DNA of 64,000 nt from UBA7477 sp045602925 (GTDB lineage: Bacteria > Bacillota > Clostridia > Oscillospirales > Ruminococcaceae): the NCBI GenBank assembly GCA_045602925.1, contig JAZSCN010000021.1, forward strand, positions 1 through 64,000. The letters run 5' to 3'. The position numbers were made by a program, and so were the translations under genes. Positions 59,794 to 64,000 of this stretch are shown here, piece by piece. The stretch's first letter is position 1. Every line of letters starts with the position of its first letter. A model generated the notes under the pieces. The model did no database searches, had not been told where the DNA came from, and saw only the letters and a list, made by a program, of their open reading frames with translations.

Positions 59794-62145
59794 TTATTCA
59801 GAGATAAGCTCTCTGATTTCAACCTTTTTTATCTTTCTTGCTGCGATATAAGCAAACACAAAGAAGCTGAGCCAGATTGCGGCTGCAGGGATAATAAAGG
59901 TTGTAAAGGTTATTGAGGTATCGATTCTTGTAAGACCTAAGATTCTGAGCAGAGCTTCAAGGAGAGGCATTGTCAGGAACACAGATGCTACTGCACCAAT
60001 CAAAGAGCCGATTACGGCAATTATCATAAAGCGAAGTGCAAACTGGACACGCAGTCCACTTGATGAAAAGCCGAGCGACTTGAGTATGCCGATATCCATT
60101 CTTTCCTTAACAAAGGATTTTGAACAGAGCATACTGATTACTACTGCCGAGAATGCGATTGACATACCGAACACTACAACCAGCAGAATCATACAAACCA
60201 TATCGAGAAGCTCTACCATACTATCGTCAGCTTCTGTTTTTTCCTCTATTGTTACAATCTCTATAAGCTCCTTATACTTGCTGTTCAGAGCGTCTCTCAC
60301 TGCCTGCGAGAGACTTCTGTCAGAAAGCTCAATATAGCAATTCGGAAGTGTTCCTGTTACTTCATAGTAGGCTTCGGCGGTTATTGTAAAGGTTTTTCCG
60401 ACGTCGGCAATCGACTGGTGATAGCCGGTTATGATAAATTCCTTCTTGTTGTCACCGCTTCCGATTGTAACGGTATCGCCTATTCCCTTGCCAATTGTCT
60501 CTGCCACTATATCAGTGACAGATACCTCGTTATTATAGCGTGGGAGTCTTCCCTCGATTGTCTGATACTGCTTTTCGATAGGGGTTGCGGAGTCACAGAA
60601 AAGCTGGACATCATCAAGCATCACATATCCGCCCATACCGAACATTATGTTTGCGTCCTTATCAATCTCACGGACAGTTTCTTCAAAGCTATCCATATCG
60701 TCAAGTGTAAAGCTGTCTGACGTGGCTACTGTAACATCAGGGTAGACCGTACCTACCATAAGGTTTTCTCCCTTGAGCTTTGCGGTAAGCACCATCATTG
60801 TCATAAGAAAATACACGAGCAATGCGGCAATAAGCACAGCTCCGACATAGCTTTTGCTTCTTGACGTAAACTGTCTGAGTCCCATAAAGAACGAGAGAGG
60901 CTTTTTCTTTACAGGAATATTCAGGCGATTGTCAAAATGCACCTCGGACTTTCCGCCTGAAATTGCACGGACGGGAGAAACCCTGCTTACCTTTCTTGTT
61001 GCGAGTGTTACAAACAATGCACTTATGAGGATTATTCCGACGCAGAGAAGTCCGCATTTACCAAAAGATATACGGTGAACTGTTGCAAGGCCCGTGATTG
61101 ACTGGAAGAGCGTTCCGAGTAAAAACAGTACAGGAATCGACAGTAAAAGTCCGATAACAGAGCCGATTACTTCAGCTACAATATACTGCAGGATATACAC
61201 GAGTCGGATTTTACCCGAGGTAAAGCCCTGGGACTTTAATACGCCGAGATTTATGTATTCCATTTCTACAGATGTTGTTATGCTGTGATACATTGCGATG
61301 ATAGCTATTACAAGCATAAGGATTACAAACGCAATAACTACTCCTGAGCCTGTGTCGGACATAATCTTTGTATAAGACTCGGATTCTTCCTTAGCAAGCA
61401 TTACTCTTGATTCATTGATAAGATTGCAGGATTCGTCGAGGTTTCTTTGTACCTCAAGATAATCGGCACCCTCACGGAATGTCATAGCAATCTCAACAAA
61501 CTGAAAGTCCTTTGAAGCTTCGGAATACATTTTCTCAAAGTCAGCTTCGTTTACAAAGAGGCATTTCATTCCGAGCATAAGGCCGCCGTAAAACGGTTCT
61601 GCTACGTAGCCTTTGATTTTAAAGGTATAAGTATTATTTACAGATGAGTCCTCGGCTGAAGGGATGTTGATAATTACTTCCGAGCCGATTTTTGCCTTGC
61701 TATAGAGTCCTGTAAAAGCGTATGGGACATATATTTCGCCCTCTTTAAGAGGCTCGGGATTTTCAATATATCCCGTTTTGCTGTCATTGAAGACACGGTA
61801 GCCGTCACGGTTCTGAGAGTAAATGAGAAGCGAATTATGGATTTCCATATCATCCACAAACGCTGTGTTATTAGCGACATAATCGGTTGTCATAACATCT
61901 TCTACATCGGGGTCTTCTAAGATTGTGTCAAGAATCTCATCGTCGCATTTCTCAGCCTCAATATAGGCTGACATATCCTTTGAATTTGCCCACTCATACG
62001 CTTCGGTGAGTGTTCTGTCTATGTTGTCGTTGTTGCTGACAGTTCCGGTAAATGAAACAACGATAACCGCCATAAGAATGATGATACCCTTGAAGGCACC
62101 CTTCTTATGCTTGATGTTGGCTTTAAGAAGCTTGAGTATTTCCAT
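59794..62145 (-). CDS. FtsX-family ABC permease of a peptide-resistance-type module
   Basis: 783 residues from the ATG with GAGG upstream. A first helix near residue 25 (GIIILMAVIVVSFTG) precedes an external domain. A three-helix FtsX block follows (about 275-400), then helix, external domain and a last FtsX block (about 645-770), ending KIKKVEIRELIS. Coupling loops LGVLKSQGFTSGKIRL and IGILKSLGFSSSGLRV are clear. Together with the ATPase and histidine kinase genes upstream it resembles modules that sense and expel antimicrobial peptides. It lies 8 bp downstream of the ATPase gene. Confidence 0.9.
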   Translation of the reverse strand: MEILKLLKANIKHKKGAFKGIIILMAVIVVSFTGTVSNNDNIDRTLTEAYEWANSKDMSAYIEAEKCDDEILDTILEDPDVEDVMTTDYVANNTAFVDDMEIHNSLLIYSQNRDGYRVFNDSKTGYIENPEPLKEGEIYVPYAFTGLYSKAKIGSEVIINIPSAEDSSVNNTYTFKIKGYVAEPFYGGLMLGMKCLFVNEADFEKMYSEASKDFQFVEIAMTFREGADYLEVQRNLDESCNLINESRVMLAKEESESYTKIMSDTGSGVVIAFVILMLVIAIIAMYHSITTSVEMEYINLGVLKSQGFTSGKIRLVYILQYIVAEVIGSVIGLLLSIPVLFLLGTLFQSITGLATVHRISFGKCGLLCVGIILISALFVTLATRKVSRVSPVRAISGGKSEVHFDNRLNIPVKKKPLSFFMGLRQFTSRSKSYVGAVLIAALLVYFLMTMMVLTAKLKGENLMVGTVYPDVTVATSDSFTLDDMDSFEETVREIDKDANIMFGMGGYVMLDDVQLFCDSATPIEKQYQTIEGRLPRYNNEVSVTDIVAETIGKGIGDTVTIGSGDNKKEFIITGYHQSIADVGKTFTITAEAYYEVTGTLPNCYIELSDRSLSQAVRDALNSKYKELIEIVTIEEKTEADDSMVELLDMVCMILLVVVFGMSIAFSAVVISMLCSKSFVKERMDIGILKSLGFSSSGLRVQFALRFMIIAVIGSLIGAVASVFLTMPLLEALLRILGLTRIDTSITFTTFIIPAAAIWLSFFVFAYIAARKIKKVEIRELISE

Positions 62146-62153
62146 ACCGCACC

Positions 62154-62915
62154 TCACCATTCCATTGATGAGAGCCAGGAGTTCACCTGTGCTTCACGGC
62201 TCTTTTCGTTTTCCGGTGAATAAGGCGGAAGGTCGAGGTCTCCTACTACTGCGCCGTCTGCAAGGTAGATAATTCTTGTTGCACGAAGTGCTGCACGGCT
62301 GTCGTGAGTTACCATCAAAATACTCTGACCGTTGTTGTTAAGGTCGGTTAAAAGATTTAAAACGTCGGTGGTGTTCTTTCTGTTAAGCGCACCTGTAGGC
62401 TCATCGGCAAAAAGAAGCTTGGGGCTATTGATTACAGCTCTTGCGATAGCGCATCTCTGCTGTTCACCACCCGAACATTGCGACGGAAGCTGTGTCTTTA
62501 TTTCAGAAATCCCCATTTTTGAAAGAAGCTCATCAGCATGTTTGTTTACTTCATCTGCTGAAACAGTTTTATTGAGATAACCCGGTACAGCAACGTTTTC
62601 AAAAAGTGAAAGATTACTTACAAGGTGCATCTGCTGAAAGATAAATCCGAAATCACCGTGACGAAGTTCGGCAAGCTTGTTCTCGGACATTTTTACAATA
62701 TCCTTTCCGTCATATGTAACCGAGCCGCCGGTAGCTCTGTCCATACCGCTTAAAGCATAAAGAAGAGTGGACTTGCCCGAACCCGACGCACCCATTACAA
62801 CAGTAAAATCCCCCTCGTAAATATCAAGGTCAAGATTGCTTAAAATATGATTCTGCACACCGTTATGTGCAAAGCTTTTGCAAAGTCCCTTTGCGGATAA
62901 AATTGTATTTTTCAT
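62154..62915 (-). CDS. ABC exporter ATP-binding subunit
   Basis: 253 residues: GASGSGKSTLLYALSGMD (Walker A), FIFQQMHLVSNLSLFENVAV, CSGGEQQRCAIARAVI (signature) and LLFADEPTGALN (Walker B), followed by MVTHDSRAAL. This is the MacB/LolD-type ATPase that pairs with the FtsX permease encoded next. AAAGGTG precedes the ATG. A direct repeat 50 bp upstream may be the response-regulator site controlling this operon. Confidence 0.93.
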   Translation of the reverse strand: MKNTILSAKGLCKSFAHNGVQNHILSNLDLDIYEGDFTVVMGASGSGKSTLLYALSGMDRATGGSVTYDGKDIVKMSENKLAELRHGDFGFIFQQMHLVSNLSLFENVAVPGYLNKTVSADEVNKHADELLSKMGISEIKTQLPSQCSGGEQQRCAIARAVINSPKLLFADEPTGALNRKNTTDVLNLLTDLNNNGQSILMVTHDSRAALRATRIIYLADGAVVGDLDLPPYSPENEKSREAQVNSWLSSMEW

Positions 62916-62969
62916 AGCGTTTCACCTTTCTGTTCTGTTTTCGTTAAACTAATTTTACCGCAAAAGTTA

Positions 62970-62990
62970 TTAAGAAGTCCTTAAGAAGTC
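62970..62990 (-). promoter_or_regulatory. Tandem repeat, likely OmpR-type operator before the ABC genes
   Basis: The minus strand reads GACTTCTTAA twice with an 11-bp period (62981-62990 and 62970-62979). It overlaps the last codons of the kinase gene and is 55 bp upstream of the ATPase start, with a TAAAAT -10-like box after it. Direct repeats of this period suit a dimeric OmpR-family regulator. Confidence 0.45.
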
Positions 62991-64000
62991 ACCGTTGGCA
63001 AAATAATTTTTATCTGAAAACCGTCAGCAAGATTTTCGGCGTAAACCTCGCCACCCGACTGTGTAATAATATACTTTACGATGTGCAGACCAAGTCCTGC
63101 GCCGTTTTCGTTTCCGATACGACTGCCACGATAGAATTTATCAAAGATAAAGGGGATTTCCTCGTCGGGTATTCCTTTTCCGAAGTCACGGAAAGCAATT
63201 TCCACACCTTTTGCAGTCTTTTCAACAGCAATTTCAACGTCCGTCTTTGCGTACTTTGAAGCGTTGCTTATGATGTTCTCGAACACCTGTGTGAGTCTGT
63301 TTTTATCAACATTAACATCAATAAAACACGCAGGGAGATTAAGCCTGATATCGTTTCTTGCAGAAAATTCGGACACAGTTTCTTTTACAAAGCCGCAAAG
63401 CTCAAATTTTTCGGGATTCATTTTAAGTCTGTCAAGGTCGGAAATTGAGTGTAGAAGCATATCGTTTGTAAGCGTCGCAACCTCGTCGCATTTTCTCATA
63501 ATTACACTGAGATATTTTGCACGCTTTTCTGCGTTCATATCAAGTCCCGCTTCAAGTCCCTCGGCATAGGCACGGATTGACGAAACGGGAGTTTTGACAT
63601 CGTGGGAAAGTGAGGCAATAACGGTTTTGTTATTCTCAATCGCCTCTTTTTCGCAGGCACGGGCAGAGGAAATTTCCTTTCTCATACAGTCAAAAGCCCA
63701 GGTGAACTTGCCGAAATAATTGGTGCGTTCATATTGAAGTGGCAGGTCGAAATTACCGTTTGCTATCTGTTCGGCAAAGCCTGTCAGCTTTTCAAAAGGT
63801 CGCAAAATAGCAAACCATATATAAGTGAAAACAGCGATAATCAGCATCGAACAACCGCCGGAAACCCACCATAAATAATCCGTGTTATTGTTTTCGGGAG
63901 TGTATTCCGAAAGTGATATTTTAAGTTCTGCTGCTATCTTTGCTGCTTCTTCTGTTTCACCGCTTGCAATAAGCTGTTCGATTTCATTTGCCGATACAAT
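62981..64000 (-). CDS. Sensor histidine kinase, 5' end cut by the window
   Basis: The frame is open from the right edge. An acidic external segment ends at YLWWVSGG, a helix (LIIAVFTYIWFAIL) and HAMP domain follow, and then the kinase: ASLSHDVKTPVSSI with the phospho-accepting His, NIISNASKYA (N box), FRDFGKGIPD and GAGLGLHIVKYI (G boxes). It phosphorylates a response regulator whose gene should lie just to the right. The linked ABC exporter points to sensing of peptides or envelope stress. The start and most of the sensor domain are outside the window. Confidence 0.92.
   Translation of the reverse strand: MVSANEIEQLIASGETEEAAKIAAELKISLSEYTPENNNTDYLWWVSGGCSMLIIAVFTYIWFAILRPFEKLTGFAEQIANGNFDLPLQYERTNYFGKFTWAFDCMRKEISSARACEKEAIENNKTVIASLSHDVKTPVSSIRAYAEGLEAGLDMNAEKRAKYLSVIMRKCDEVATLTNDMLLHSISDLDRLKMNPEKFELCGFVKETVSEFSARNDIRLNLPACFIDVNVDKNRLTQVFENIISNASKYAKTDVEIAVEKTAKGVEIAFRDFGKGIPDEEIPFIFDKFYRGSRIGNENGAGLGLHIVKYIITQSGGEVYAENLADGFQIKIILPTVTS

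Overview
The window looks like a chromosomal segment of a fibre-degrading, low-GC Gram-positive anaerobe close to Ruminococcus (Oscillospiraceae/Ruminococcaceae, Clostridia). The reasons are Shine-Dalgarno sites of the AGGAGG type with frequent TTG/GTG starts, dapL-type lysine synthesis, a GH94 cellobiose phosphorylase, GH3/GH5/GH16/GH26 glycosidases, Thr-rich linkers on secreted proteins, a flavodiiron-rubredoxin fusion for oxygen defence, and clostridial ZapA/U32/YdbS-YdbT genes. This placement is inference; no rRNA is present to anchor it.

Layout. 1-840: the 5' tip of a leftward ABC-type gene, decayed sequence, and two tandem paralogous small-RNA units, one with a consensus promoter. 840-3,070: dapF-dapL (lysine and cell-wall precursor). 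3,090-13,900: a leftward block of secreted proteins (SGNH esterase/DUF4832, LRR, GLUG, GH3 lipoprotein). It also holds a deleted, frameshifted two-component system and three tiny proteins sharing an N-terminal signature. 13,980-24,630: housekeeping and membrane genes, a candidate sRNA with an anti-Shine-Dalgarno stretch, and a lipoprotein-cellobiose phosphorylase pair read to the right. 24,700-36,230: a CbxX-type AAA+ ATPase, nucleotide and metallophosphatase enzymes, three uncharacterised small genes followed by zapA-U32-dut-fumA, an alanine carrier and a YdbS/YdbT pair.

36,280-40,900: tRNA-Met and tRNA-Glu, followed by a segment bounded by a 22-bp direct repeat of the tRNA-Glu 3' end. It carries a transglutaminase-like protein and a MacB-like ABC exporter behind a candidate yybP-ykoY riboswitch. 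40,900-55,600: a GGDEF protein, a flavodiiron protein, an AraC regulator divergent from GH16-GH5, a frameshifted propeller/HD-GYP sensor, a secreted transglutaminase and GH26. 55,900-64,000: dGTPase, a split chromate transporter, decayed sequence and a histidine kinase-ABC module of the peptide-resistance type that runs off the right edge.

How it works together. Secreted GH16 and the surface proteins probably act on beta-glucans outside the cell. The signal-less GH5, GH26 and GH94 would finish oligosaccharides inside, with GH94 saving ATP by phosphorolysis. The most unusual material is the tiny-peptide family that follows the secreted proteins, a module shared by the C-termini of those proteins, promoters with an 11-bp-spaced repeat like SARP operators, and several compact promoter-hairpin-terminator units that look like undescribed sRNAs.
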